Made by a program: the position numbers and the translations under genes
The notes under the pieces: generated by a model
The model's input: the letters and a program-made list of their open reading frames with translations, nothing else
Databases searched by the model: none
Told to the model about the DNA's origin: nothing
NCBI GenBank assembly: GCA_900766575.1
Contig: CAAFVW010000116.1
Location: 1-64,000 of the forward strand
DNA from: Lachnospiraceae bacterium
GTDB lineage: Bacteria > Bacillota > Clostridia > Lachnospirales > Lachnospiraceae
Length of the DNA: 64,000 bases
Reading direction: 5' to 3'
Shown: piece by piece, positions 9,385 through 17,702 of the stretch
Layout: each line of letters opens with the position of its first letter
Position numbering within the stretch: position 1 is the first letter of the stretch

Positions 9385-9413
9385 TTGATACGCACTGCCG
9401 AATTAGATATAAT
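9385..9413 (+). promoter_or_regulatory. promoter of serine recombinase 1
   Basis: TTGATA (9385-9390), 17 bases, TATAAT (9408-9413). Transcription would begin near 9420, so translation cannot start at the upstream ATG at 9373; this decides the start of the following gene. Confidence 0.7.
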
Positions 9414-9474
9414 TTTCTTTGGCTCTGCTATGCAGGGTACGGTACTGGTAACGACCCACCAGGATAGGAAGGGG

Positions 9475-10659
9475 GTGTTTCAACTGAAAGGGAAATTAGA
9501 GTTGTCTGCGAAATGGCAAGGGTCATCAAAAGCCGAAAAGCGAAAGGCTGCAAAGAACCGTATTAAAAACGCTTATGATAATGAAGCGGAGGTAGAGATC
9601 GTACCTGCCGTGTCCGAACTGGAGGCGGACAAACCAAAAATCATACGGGTTGCAGCCTACTGCCGAGTCAGCACTGATGAAGATGCCCAGGCTGGTAGTT
9701 ATGAATTGCAAGTCCAATACTATACCGAACTCATCACCAGAAACCCGGACTGGGAGTTAGTAAAAATATATGCCGATGAGGGTATCTCCGGCACAAATGT
9801 CACCAAACGAATGCAGTTCCAGGAAATGATACGAGATTGCTACGATGGAAAAATTGATCTGATTATCACAAAGTCCATCAGCCGCTTTGCTCGTAACACC
9901 TTGGACTGCATTTCTTATGTCCGGCAATTACGAAGCCTTGAGCCTCCTGTGGCAGTGTTTTTTGAAAACGAAAATCTGAATACCACTGACCGAAGGAACG
10001 AGGCTTTCATCGCCATGCTCAGTAGCGTGGCACAGGGTGAGTCAGAGAATAAATCCGAAGCTATCAAATGGTCAATCAAGCGGCGGTTTCAAAAAGGACT
10101 GCCACTCTGCCCGACTTGGGCACTCCTCGGCTATACCACAGACGATGATGGAAATATGACTGTTGTGGAAGACGAAGCCGCCGTGGTTCGCTTCATCTAT
10201 GAGAACTATTTGGATGGGTGGAGCGTTAAAGAAATTGCTGATGAATTGACACGGCTCGAAATCCCCACTGTCAAAGGAATGGGGAAATGGAGCGCCGGAA
10301 CGCTCTATAGTATGCTCCATAATGAACGCTACTGCGGCGATGTCGTTATGCAGAAAACCTACACACCAGACTGTCTATCCCACCGTTCCGTAAAGAATCG
10401 TGGTCAAGAACGCAAGTACATTATGCGTGACCACCATCCGGCTATCATACCACGAGAGCAATGGGATGAGGTGCAGGAATGCTTAAAGACCCGGCGGAGA
10501 AGGCGCAAAAAGCAAATCCGCCAGGATACGTCCGTGACTCTCCAGTTTATTAGACGCGGGCGAATGAAAGGATATCTTGTACTTGACCCGCACTGGTCAA
10601 AACGTGATGTACCAAAAATCCAAGAAAAACTACAAAAGAGAGGTAATGTAAAATGTTAG
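9475..10659 (+). CDS. serine recombinase (resolvase/invertase family), copy 1
   Basis: Start chosen at GTG 9475, behind AGGATAGGAAGG and downstream of the promoter; 394 residues. The resolvase domain begins IRVAAYCRVSTDEDAQAGS with the catalytic serine in RVST and continues YADEGISGT and KSISRFARN. A Recombinase domain follows (about residues 190-300). The C-terminus is short and basic (RRRRRKK) and lacks the cysteine zinc ribbon seen in the other two copies, so it is either a divergent accessory recombinase or a shortened one. The next gene overlaps its stop. It points away from the other two recombinases. Confidence 0.88.
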   Translation: MFQLKGKLELSAKWQGSSKAEKRKAAKNRIKNAYDNEAEVEIVPAVSELEADKPKIIRVAAYCRVSTDEDAQAGSYELQVQYYTELITRNPDWELVKIYADEGISGTNVTKRMQFQEMIRDCYDGKIDLIITKSISRFARNTLDCISYVRQLRSLEPPVAVFFENENLNTTDRRNEAFIAMLSSVAQGESENKSEAIKWSIKRRFQKGLPLCPTWALLGYTTDDDGNMTVVEDEAAVVRFIYENYLDGWSVKEIADELTRLEIPTVKGMGKWSAGTLYSMLHNERYCGDVVMQKTYTPDCLSHRSVKNRGQERKYIMRDHHPAIIPREQWDEVQECLKTRRRRRKKQIRQDTSVTLQFIRRGRMKGYLVLDPHWSKRDVPKIQEKLQKRGNVKC

Positions 10660-11075
10660 AAAATTTCCAGGTAATCGAGATCAAAAAAACTGTAGCACAG
10701 AAAGAGGCTCCGCTGAATGTTATCGTGGAGCCGAAACGCATCCGCTTTGTCAAAGCTGTCGTTGAGGTGCTGGGCTACCCGGCGTATGTCCGCTTCCTGT
10801 TCAACCCGGAAACCCGCCAGTTCGCCGTACAGGTCGGCAAAGGCAATGAGGGCAACACGGTCAAGTTCTCTAAGGCAAAGGAGGAACAGAAAACCGCTGT
10901 CCTCTTCCAGAACGAACCGATGATGGAAGTAATCCGTGGTACTATGAAGGAATGGGACCCGGAAACCAAGTACATTATGACTGGCGTTTACTCCAAGGAG
11001 GATAAGGCGGTCATTTTCGATCTGGCAAAGGGTATCCCTTATGCCCGGAGACACCTTAAGAAAAACATCGAATAA
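10653..11075 (+). CDS. small protein translationally coupled to recombinase 1
   Basis: The 140-residue protein starts inside the end of the recombinase gene (ATGTTAG overlap), which suggests coupled translation in a fixed ratio. It is basic at the ends, with alternating beta-like and helical segments (NVIVEPKRIRFVKAVVEVLG, YVRFLFNPETRQFAV) and no known domain. Serine-integrase phages often need a recombination directionality factor, and a small protein coupled to a recombinase is a reasonable candidate, but that is inference only. Confidence 0.75.
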   Translation: MLENFQVIEIKKTVAQKEAPLNVIVEPKRIRFVKAVVEVLGYPAYVRFLFNPETRQFAVQVGKGNEGNTVKFSKAKEEQKTAVLFQNEPMMEVIRGTMKEWDPETKYIMTGVYSKEDKAVIFDLAKGIPYARRHLKKNIE

Positions 11076-11088
11076 TAAGCACTAAAAT

Positions 11089-11124
11089 AGCAGCCCTCCC
11101 ACAACGGTTTGGGGGCGGGCTGCT
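11089..11124. terminator. bidirectional terminator between convergent genes
   Basis: AGCAGCCC (11089-11096) pairs with GGGCTGCT (11117-11124), with further CCC/GGG pairing inside. It lies between the convergent ends of the gene ending at 11075 and the recombinase ending at 11130. Confidence 0.65.
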
Positions 11125-11129
11125 ACCCT

Positions 11130-12533
11130 TTATTCTGTCACTTCGACCGCAAGCTGTGTCCCATCAAGGAAATGGAACTCCAGCTCGCCACCATGCTGGA
11201 CAATCACATAGTCCAGAACCTTGCCGACCAGCAAAAGGTCGATTTCTTTCAATGGTTTCATCTTGGTAAGCTCCAGCATCTGCTTTGCCCTAAAGCGTTC
11301 CAGAGCGTTGCCGTTTTCAGCCTGTGCTTTCCAAGTTTCTGTGAACTCTGCCCGGTTCTCCAGAATGCCATTCCACGCCATAACGAAAGCCCCATGCAAA
11401 TCCGATTCTTTCAAGTTCTCGCTGTGGCAAGTGACCACACCTTTTTCTCGATAGCGGTTGCCACACTGCCAGACCTTGTAGGTGTTGTTCAGGCGGTACC
11501 AGGTACGCCGCCAGAAAACCTTGCCGCACTCTCCGCACAACACCCGGTTGGAAAAGGGCTGCTCATCTGTGTAACGTCCCATCGTCCTCAAGCTGTGAGC
11601 TGTCATATAATTCTGCCGCCGTTCCAGTTCAAGCTGAACCGCATCCCAATACTCTGGGTCGATGATAGCTTCGTGGTCACCCTTGACATGGTACTTTTCC
11701 AGTTGACCTTCGTTCTTCACGGTCTTTTTCGTAAGGTAATCGGAAGTGAAAGTCTTCTGCAGAATGGCATCGCCCATATATTTCTCATTCCGCAAGATTC
11801 CAAAAATCGTGCTGGCCTGCCACTTTGCTTCGCCCATGCACCCCGGAACTCCTTCATCACGAAGGCGGCGGCTGATAACATCAGGATTGATGCCGTTCAT
11901 GAACTCCGTATAAATCCGGCGCACAATCGCCGCCTGTTCCTCGTTGATGACCAGATTGCCTTTCTCGTCCTTGTCGTAGCCCAGAAAACGGTTCGTGTTC
12001 AGATGCAGAACCCCCTGTTTGAAAAGGGACCGGATACCCCACTGGCAGTTTTCCGAGATGGAACGGCTCTCGTCCTGTGCCAAGGAAGAAAGAATGGTGA
12101 AAAGCAGCTCACCAGAACTGTCCATCGTGTTGATGCCTTCCTTCTCAAATTGGATTCCGATGCCCAAGTCTTTTAGCTTTCTGGAGTAGTTCAGGCAGTC
12201 CTGCGTGTTACGGGCAAAACGGCTAATGGATTTTGTGATAATCAAGTCGATTTTTCCGGCTTCGCAGTCTGCAATCATGCGGTTGAAATCATCTCTGCGT
12301 CTGGTGTTGGTGCCGGAGATGCCTTCATCAGCATAAATGTCAGCCAGCTCATAGTTCGGATTCCGATTGATGTATTCGGTGTAGTAGGTCACCTGGTTTT
12401 CAAAGCTGTTGATCTGCTCTTCATGGTCGGTGGAAACTCGGCAATAAGCCGCCACTCGGATTTTTCGATCTGTCACAGTAGCTCGATTGCTCATGCCACG
12501 CCGTGCAGGAATGTGTACGATTTCTCTTGCCAT
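11130..12533 (-). CDS. large serine recombinase, copy 2 (full length)
   Basis: This 467-residue protein has the full large serine recombinase layout: resolvase domain with IRVAAYCRVSTDHEEQ, YADEGISGTNT and KSISRFARN, a Recombinase domain (about 180-290), a zinc ribbon with CGECGKVFWRR and later CGN/CHSEN cysteines, and a helical C-terminal tail. This type integrates and excises DNA by concerted double-strand exchange between short att sites. It ends 6 bases after recombinase 3 starts its operon partner (5-base gap), so copies 2 and 3 are cotranscribed and may act together. Confidence 0.92.
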   Translation of the reverse strand: MAREIVHIPARRGMSNRATVTDRKIRVAAYCRVSTDHEEQINSFENQVTYYTEYINRNPNYELADIYADEGISGTNTRRRDDFNRMIADCEAGKIDLIITKSISRFARNTQDCLNYSRKLKDLGIGIQFEKEGINTMDSSGELLFTILSSLAQDESRSISENCQWGIRSLFKQGVLHLNTNRFLGYDKDEKGNLVINEEQAAIVRRIYTEFMNGINPDVISRRLRDEGVPGCMGEAKWQASTIFGILRNEKYMGDAILQKTFTSDYLTKKTVKNEGQLEKYHVKGDHEAIIDPEYWDAVQLELERRQNYMTAHSLRTMGRYTDEQPFSNRVLCGECGKVFWRRTWYRLNNTYKVWQCGNRYREKGVVTCHSENLKESDLHGAFVMAWNGILENRAEFTETWKAQAENGNALERFRAKQMLELTKMKPLKEIDLLLVGKVLDYVIVQHGGELEFHFLDGTQLAVEVTE

Positions 12534-12538
12534 ATAAA

Positions 12539-13756
12539 TCAGTCCTCTCTTTTGAATGCGTCATATTCATCTTTGGGGTAAGCGGTAAACCGCCGCATCC
12601 CATATTCATCTTCATATTGAACCGCTACAATCGGCTCTGTAATCTCACCCCAGCCGTTTGCCACTTCTGCGGGTAGCCAGATTCCCTTGCAGGCATCCTT
12701 GCCGACCTTGAGGTTTGTTTTGCAAGCCCAGTATTCGTTTTTGCCCTTGCCCCATTTATGAATCAACTTCTCACCGCAAATGGGGCAGTATATCAGATTG
12801 GAAAGTGGGTAGGTATTTTGGCTACTCCGTGGCTTGTCCGACTTTGGAGGGGCTGGCTTTTGCAGATGTTCGCTCCGTTTCCGCAAAATTTCCTGCACCT
12901 TGTCCCACTGTTTAGGCGGTACAATGGGTTGGTGGTTCTCTGCAATGTACCACTGGTCAACCTGTCCTTCATTCTTGCGTTGCTTGCGGCGGCTGTCCCT
13001 ATAGGTCTTTTGCAAAATCAAATCACCCTTATAGGAAACATTGTGGAGAACACGGAACACCGCCGTGTCATCCCAATCCCCACCAGCACACCCTGGAACA
13101 CCATTTTTATTGAGGTATTGCTTAATCTTGCTGGGCCAGATGCCTTGCTCCGCCAAGTCGAACATCTGCCGCACAACTGCGGCTTTTTCCTCATCAACTA
13201 CGATGTCACCCTGGGCATTGGCTTTGTATCCGAAGGTGCTTTCCAAACCGTGGGCAGGAATTCCACTTTCAAATTTTCGCTTATAGGTCATCTTCGCATT
13301 AGCGGATGCGCCTTCACTCTCTGCCTGGGCAAATGCTGCAAGGATGGTCAACATCAACTCACCTGCGCCGGACAGCGTGTTGATGTTCTGAAGTTCAAAA
13401 AAAATACCGACACCTATGCTTTTCAGTTCTCTGGTGAACTTGAGCACGGTTTCGGTATTTCTTGCGAATCTGGATATGCTTTTTACTACGATTAAATCTA
13501 TATTGCCAGCCCTGGCATCCTCTATCATCTTCTGAAATCCGGGGCGGTTTTCCTTATAGCCAGAAATGCCCTGGTCAGAGTAGATGCCAACGAACTCCCA
13601 TTCTGGATTGGCGGTAATAAAGCCTTTGAAATAGGTGGTCTGGTTTTCCAGGGAGTCTTCCTGTTGAAGACTTTCAGTGGATACTCGCACATAGGCGCAG
13701 ACCTTTTTCTTCTGCTGGTGTACTGCCTTTGTGGGCTTGATTACCTTGATTCTCAT
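12539..13756 (-). CDS. large serine recombinase, copy 3
   Basis: The 405-residue protein opens VCAYVRVSTESLQQEDS with the catalytic serine in RVST, then SDQGISGYKENR and KSISRFARNTE, a Recombinase domain and a zinc ribbon (YCPICGEKL ... CKTNLKVGKDACKG). The C-terminus is short and acidic/aromatic. It is the first gene of the leftward recombinase operon and its promoter is one of five copies of the element's special promoter. Which of the three enzymes performs integration into comM cannot be told from sequence alone. Confidence 0.92.
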   Translation of the reverse strand: MRIKVIKPTKAVHQQKKKVCAYVRVSTESLQQEDSLENQTTYFKGFITANPEWEFVGIYSDQGISGYKENRPGFQKMIEDARAGNIDLIVVKSISRFARNTETVLKFTRELKSIGVGIFFELQNINTLSGAGELMLTILAAFAQAESEGASANAKMTYKRKFESGIPAHGLESTFGYKANAQGDIVVDEEKAAVVRQMFDLAEQGIWPSKIKQYLNKNGVPGCAGGDWDDTAVFRVLHNVSYKGDLILQKTYRDSRRKQRKNEGQVDQWYIAENHQPIVPPKQWDKVQEILRKRSEHLQKPAPPKSDKPRSSQNTYPLSNLIYCPICGEKLIHKWGKGKNEYWACKTNLKVGKDACKGIWLPAEVANGWGEITEPIVAVQYEDEYGMRRFTAYPKDEYDAFKRED

Positions 13757-13771
13757 GCTCTGTTCCTCCTT

Positions 13772-13817
13772 CCTTTTGTGGTAGTCTATATATCACTCTA
13801 CGCCGCCGATTAGTCAA
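13772..13817 (-). promoter_or_regulatory. cassette-type promoter, copy A (recombinases 3 and 2)
   Basis: TTGACT (13817-13812), 17 bases, GATATA (13794-13789). The spacer ends AGAGT and the first transcribed bases contain ACTACC, then AGGAAGGAGG as ribosome binding site. The same combination occurs before four accessory genes at 32-35.5 kb. Confidence 0.75.
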
Positions 13818-13849
13818 TCAATAGCCGTGCTATTTTTCGGTGAATTTTT

Positions 13850-13889
13850 GTGTGTAAAAAAGAAAGCCCGGCAGCACATGCCACCGGGC
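13850..13889 (-). terminator. Rho-independent terminator of the late operon
   Basis: Just past the endolysin stop, GCCCGG (13889-13884) pairs with CCGGGC (13871-13866), with four more pairs inside, followed by TTTCTTTTTT on the minus strand. It separates the lysis genes from the recombinase operon. Confidence 0.85.
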
Positions 13890-13895
13890 AAAACC

Positions 13896-14699
13896 TTACA
13901 GCTTGGTTGCATAATCGAGGGAAATCCAGCCATTACGCTTGTCCGCATAGGACTTCAGAAGGCCCCACTTGGTAGCACCAAGGCCGGTCGCTTCTTCAAC
14001 GATTGTGAACACCCCAGCCCCAGTGAACTTATACCACTTGGCATAGTTCGTACCAGGACCCTTGCGGATATTGAGGTCGGGAATCTTGACCCGAACCTTA
14101 TACGGCACTTTGCTGGTTGCTGGAGCGGATGGGGTAGCCTGCTGACTGCCACCGAGATTTGCAGTGACCCTCGCTGCCAGATCACCAAGCCTTGCATAGA
14201 GCCAGTTGCCCGGACAGCTTTTGTTCGCAAACCAGCGGTGAACCGTCAGCACCATCTCATCCGCTTTCGGCTTGTAGTTCAGAGTCTTATTCTTGTCCCC
14301 AAGCCAGAGCAGTTTTTTCTTACCGTTCCGCTTGCAAACATCGGTGCAGAGCTTCACCAGGGATTCGTACACTGCAGTATTCATCGCATACGGCTCAGAC
14401 ATATCGCTGGCGCACTCGATGGTGATGGCTCTCTGGTCATTCGCGGCACTGGAAGAACACCAGCTACGGTTCTTCTCTTCCACGCAGAGGGAAATCCGAC
14501 CGTCCTTGCCAATGCCGTAGTTACAACTTGCCTGCCTGGACGGACTGGTGAAGCAGCCGCAGATGCTTTCGCAGGAGAGCTGACCCACCACGCAATGTGG
14601 CGTGATGCGGTCGATGGAATGGGTTCTCTGCCCAGAATGGTTCGGGCTGAGTTTGGTATAAGATACTAGGGAACTGTTCGTGTAAGCCATATTATTCAT
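13896..14699 (-). CDS. endolysin: N-acetylmuramoyl-L-alanine amidase with SH3-like domain
   Basis: The enzyme cuts the amide between muramic acid and the stem peptide to open the wall at lysis. The amidase_2/PGRP-like domain (about 1-160) shows RITPHCVVGQLS with a zinc-ligand His, a later VHRWFANKSCPG with a second His, and conserved Tyr/Ser segments. The C-terminal 80 residues (VKIPDLNIRKGPGTNYAKW) form a bacterial SH3 wall-binding domain. ATG 14699 overlaps the holin stop; ATG 14690 (MAYTNSS) is an equally good start. Holin-endolysin pairing supports the call. Confidence 0.93.
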   Translation of the reverse strand: MNNMAYTNSSLVSYTKLSPNHSGQRTHSIDRITPHCVVGQLSCESICGCFTSPSRQASCNYGIGKDGRISLCVEEKNRSWCSSSAANDQRAITIECASDMSEPYAMNTAVYESLVKLCTDVCKRNGKKKLLWLGDKNKTLNYKPKADEMVLTVHRWFANKSCPGNWLYARLGDLAARVTANLGGSQQATPSAPATSKVPYKVRVKIPDLNIRKGPGTNYAKWYKFTGAGVFTIVEEATGLGATKWGLLKSYADKRNGWISLDYATKL

Positions 14700-15105
14700 C
14701 CTCACTTTCCGAGCGGTCATGGAGCTGCTCTAAAACGGTCTTGATCTTTTCAGGCACAGGCAGACCAAGGTGTGCCGCATTCTCCAGAAGGCTCACGCCC
14801 TCATTGGAGATGTAGAAGAAAATGACTGCAGTTCGCAGGACACTTCCAGTCCCGATAACCTGCACATCAAGGATATTTGCAATCCCGACCAGCAGGAAAA
14901 TCAGTACCTTACGGCAGATGCCCCGGAACCCCACTTCACTGGAGAGAGTCTTGTCGTTGATGGCACACATCACACCCGTGATGTAGTCGATGACTGCAAA
15001 GGCAATGAGGGCATAAAGCAGACCATCGCAGCCGCCAAGGAAGTAGCCGAGCCATCCTCCAACGGCAGTAAAAATAAGCTGAATCGTATTCCAGAATTCT
15101 TTCAT
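14692..15105 (-). CDS. phage holin (phi-LC3/TcdE-like, Phage_holin_4 type)
   Basis: The 137-residue protein has membrane segments at about 10-40 and 65-100 (FAVIDYITGVMCAINDKTLSS between them is the family signature), and a charged C-terminal tail. It makes the membrane holes that release the endolysin. Its stop overlaps the endolysin start by a few bases. A terminator lies upstream, so lysis gene expression depends on read-through. Confidence 0.92.
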   Translation of the reverse strand: MKEFWNTIQLIFTAVGGWLGYFLGGCDGLLYALIAFAVIDYITGVMCAINDKTLSSEVGFRGICRKVLIFLLVGIANILDVQVIGTGSVLRTAVIFFYISNEGVSLLENAAHLGLPVPEKIKTVLEQLHDRSESEDE

Positions 15106-15133
15106 GGTGTTTATCCTCCTTAAAAATTGGTAT

Positions 15134-15160
15134 TAAAAAAGCACCTCCGAAGAGATGCTT
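15134..15160 (-). terminator. terminator between fibre gene and holin
   Basis: AGCATCTC-TTCG-GAGGTGCT (15159-15140, minus strand) with a stable UUCG loop, followed by TTTTTT. It should reduce transcription into the lysis genes. Confidence 0.85.
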
Positions 15161-15180
15161 AATTCTAAGATTACACAGAG

Positions 15181-16590
15181 TCATTCCTCTGTAATGGTAT
15201 ATGTGATTTTCATGGTCTTATCTGCAGTCTTGATCACTGGAGAACCGAGGTTATTGATCGTGGCAAGATACGGAGTAAACAAATAAAGTTCACGATATAG
15301 GTCGTAATCTGATGAATACCGATACATCCACTCTCTAACTGCATACGTCTTATACCTGCTCATCTGGTTTCTCCCCCACTCAATACGACTTGCATCAGGG
15401 GTGCCTTGGAGATAAAGTTTTGGCTCACCGTCCAGGAAATACCAGCCATTAATCACAATGTCATCATCCACAATATAAGTCCAGATACTTGAAGAATTAT
15501 ATGTGATATTCGGCACCAGTTCGATATTTGCCACATTAGTTGTATCAATACGGTAGACTTTTGTTTCTGTATAACACATCAACCATTTACCACTCATCCC
15601 AAAACTATAAAATTCTCTGATACCACTGGGAGCTACAATCTTCTGCGTGGTGCATTTATCGCCATCAATACAATCCATGTACCACTCATAATTTACACGG
15701 TCGTAATATTCTCTACCACTACTGGTGTAACTGTACTTAAGGTTTTCACATCTGACTAATCCATACCACTTTCCATCTGTTCCATGATACAGATAATTCC
15801 AAATGTCGGAATTGTTACTATAAGGTTCGTCCGTTCCATCCTTGCTCCCGCCACTGTAATGACAATATCTCGGATAATGATTCAATTCGATGGATGTTTC
15901 CTCACTAGCTTCATAGGCCATGCGCGTCAATGGTCGGTCGATCAATGTTGCATGAAGATAATCATCCTGAATTTTTCTAAGCGTTGCTTGTGTAGAGTTA
16001 TTGTGGGTTGTCATCTCCAATCTATATCCTTCACCAATATAAATGCGCTTATTGTCTCGCAAACAATATGGCTCATAAATATTGTTTACATTTGTCGACC
16101 AGGTTCCGATACGAACCATGTAATTCCCATCATATTGTGTCCCTTTTCCGGCTAGTGTATTGGATAAACAGATTGCTGAAATGGTTCCGTTTGCCTGGGA
16201 TGTTGCAAAATCCCATACAAAGCGGTATCCACCATCAACCACTTTGCTCTCTGTGAGGTTTCGGCTTCCCCTTCGAATATCCTCGGTATTGTTTGCATCA
16301 TCCGATGCATAGCCGATTAGCGGATTATTCATTGGTGCATAGATATTATCCGCCTGCTCTTCTATCGCATTCTGATATAAAAGGATACCACCCATAATGT
16401 TTTTCTTTATCGGCAACATCCAATTATCTCCACTAGAATTATTAAATCCAGTACTGTTATACAGCATTCCTCTAATATTGCAGTTTAGAACATCCATTAC
16501 CGCTTCGGTCACCAAGTTGGTATCTTCGTAATGTTCCACTCTTCCAGTATGAACATCTGTAAGTTCTATTACGCTTTTTCCTTTTAGCAT
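15181..16590 (-). CDS. phage tail fibre / receptor-binding region protein
   Basis: Start set at ATG 16590 behind GGAGGAATAATA; 469 residues. No catalytic domain is seen. The first part (MLKGKSVIELTDVHTGRVEHYEDTN) resembles N-termini of tail-tip proteins; the rest is rich in beta-like repeats, Asn, Thr, Tyr and Trp, as in receptor-binding proteins. It is the last structural gene before lysis, the usual place of the host-range determinant. The function is inferred from position and composition. Confidence 0.7.
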   Translation of the reverse strand: MLKGKSVIELTDVHTGRVEHYEDTNLVTEAVMDVLNCNIRGMLYNSTGFNNSSGDNWMLPIKKNIMGGILLYQNAIEEQADNIYAPMNNPLIGYASDDANNTEDIRRGSRNLTESKVVDGGYRFVWDFATSQANGTISAICLSNTLAGKGTQYDGNYMVRIGTWSTNVNNIYEPYCLRDNKRIYIGEGYRLEMTTHNNSTQATLRKIQDDYLHATLIDRPLTRMAYEASEETSIELNHYPRYCHYSGGSKDGTDEPYSNNSDIWNYLYHGTDGKWYGLVRCENLKYSYTSSGREYYDRVNYEWYMDCIDGDKCTTQKIVAPSGIREFYSFGMSGKWLMCYTETKVYRIDTTNVANIELVPNITYNSSSIWTYIVDDDIVINGWYFLDGEPKLYLQGTPDASRIEWGRNQMSRYKTYAVREWMYRYSSDYDLYRELYLFTPYLATINNLGSPVIKTADKTMKITYTITEE

Positions 16591-16592
16591 TA

Positions 16593-17702
16593 TTATTCCT
16601 CCGCATTCAGATAGTCGGTTGTGACAGATTTTAAATAACCATCCGCACCGCTGATGATAAACCGATATTTCAATTGTCCTGTGGTAGCTTTCTCCGCCCA
16701 TGAATCCACGCTGATAGCCTCCAGCGCAACCTTTGACATTCCAGATTTTTCCTCGGACAGCTTTGCCCACACCGCATTGGTACAACTCCACCAAGATTCT
16801 CCATTATCAAAAGAAACCGCAAACAATACCTCATCGGAACAGTCTGCTGTCACTTTCTCAATTCCGAGGATCGTGGAATCTGACATATTAATATTCTCAG
16901 AGTAAAGCACTTGTGGGATTGGTATCCCTGTATAATTTACTTTCAAATCTGGGAAGAGATTCTCAGAATCATGCCAATAAAGTATGGTCGGGTCATGTAG
17001 CGTGATGAGCAGTTTTCCATTTGGGATATCCTGCGTACCTTGCGTTTCAAATAACTCAGCCGTAAGTTTTGTTTCCACCAACTTAACAAGTGCACCATCT
17101 CCTACGGTATAAAGTGCGCCATCTACATCTGAAATAAGATACCTTCGATTGTACGGATCAAGAAAAACAGGTGCATGATCCATATATTCAAAGCCGTTCC
17201 CATTTTCATCCTTTGGCCTAAAAGAAATAACCTTTCCTGTAAGGGCGGTAAAGGGTATCGTGCTATTGCCAGTTACAAGGCAAGAATCTGCCAGATAACT
17301 ACTGTTAGTCGGAATTGTATCGAAGTAGATACAGATTTCCCCAGTATCAAAGAGAATAGCATCCCAGACCATTTTAGTTTCATCATTCCGCTTACCGTGT
17401 ACAGAATAGCCTTCCCACCGAATTCGGAGGAAGCGATATGTCCCCCAGATTGTGCCTTCCTCTCTTCGGAGTGTCATAAGATCCGTATCTCGGCGGACAA
17501 TTTTAAGCTGCTCTACATTCTCCCCAAAGCCAATCCATGAGTTGCCACTGACATAAAGAGTGGATGCCACTTTCCCTTTATACTGAAACCAGGCAACTCC
17601 CTCCACCGTATCTGTTCCATCATCCTGCAGTGAATTATTACGAAGAATCTCCATGTGCTCCGTGCTTTTCAGAAGATCTTCAATCCTTCCATAATCAAAC
17701 AT
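16593..17702 (-). CDS. phage minor structural (tail tip/baseplate) protein
   Basis: The 369-residue protein lies between the tail-associated protein and the fibre, with an 8-base overlap upstream and 2 bases downstream. It is rich in beta-type segments (WIGFGENVEQLKIVRRD, SFDNGESWWSC) that suggest carbohydrate-binding or baseplate folds. No known family is recognised with confidence. Tight packing in the tail operon supports a virion role. Confidence 0.7.
   Translation of the reverse strand: MFDYGRIEDLLKSTEHMEILRNNSLQDDGTDTVEGVAWFQYKGKVASTLYVSGNSWIGFGENVEQLKIVRRDTDLMTLRREEGTIWGTYRFLRIRWEGYSVHGKRNDETKMVWDAILFDTGEICIYFDTIPTNSSYLADSCLVTGNSTIPFTALTGKVISFRPKDENGNGFEYMDHAPVFLDPYNRRYLISDVDGALYTVGDGALVKLVETKLTAELFETQGTQDIPNGKLLITLHDPTILYWHDSENLFPDLKVNYTGIPIPQVLYSENINMSDSTILGIEKVTADCSDEVLFAVSFDNGESWWSCTNAVWAKLSEEKSGMSKVALEAISVDSWAEKATTGQLKYRFIISGADGYLKSVTTDYLNAEE

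Noticed and set aside
9373..9474. Upstream ATG start for recombinase 1
   Set aside because: It lies before the promoter's -10 box and the extra 34 residues are not similar to recombinase N-termini; GTG 9475 is better placed.
9514..9567. Short frame ATGGCAAGGGTC... inside recombinase 1
   Set aside because: Ends after 17 codons and overlaps the recombinase frame; its start looks like other recombinase N-termini, but no frameshift is needed for the real gene.
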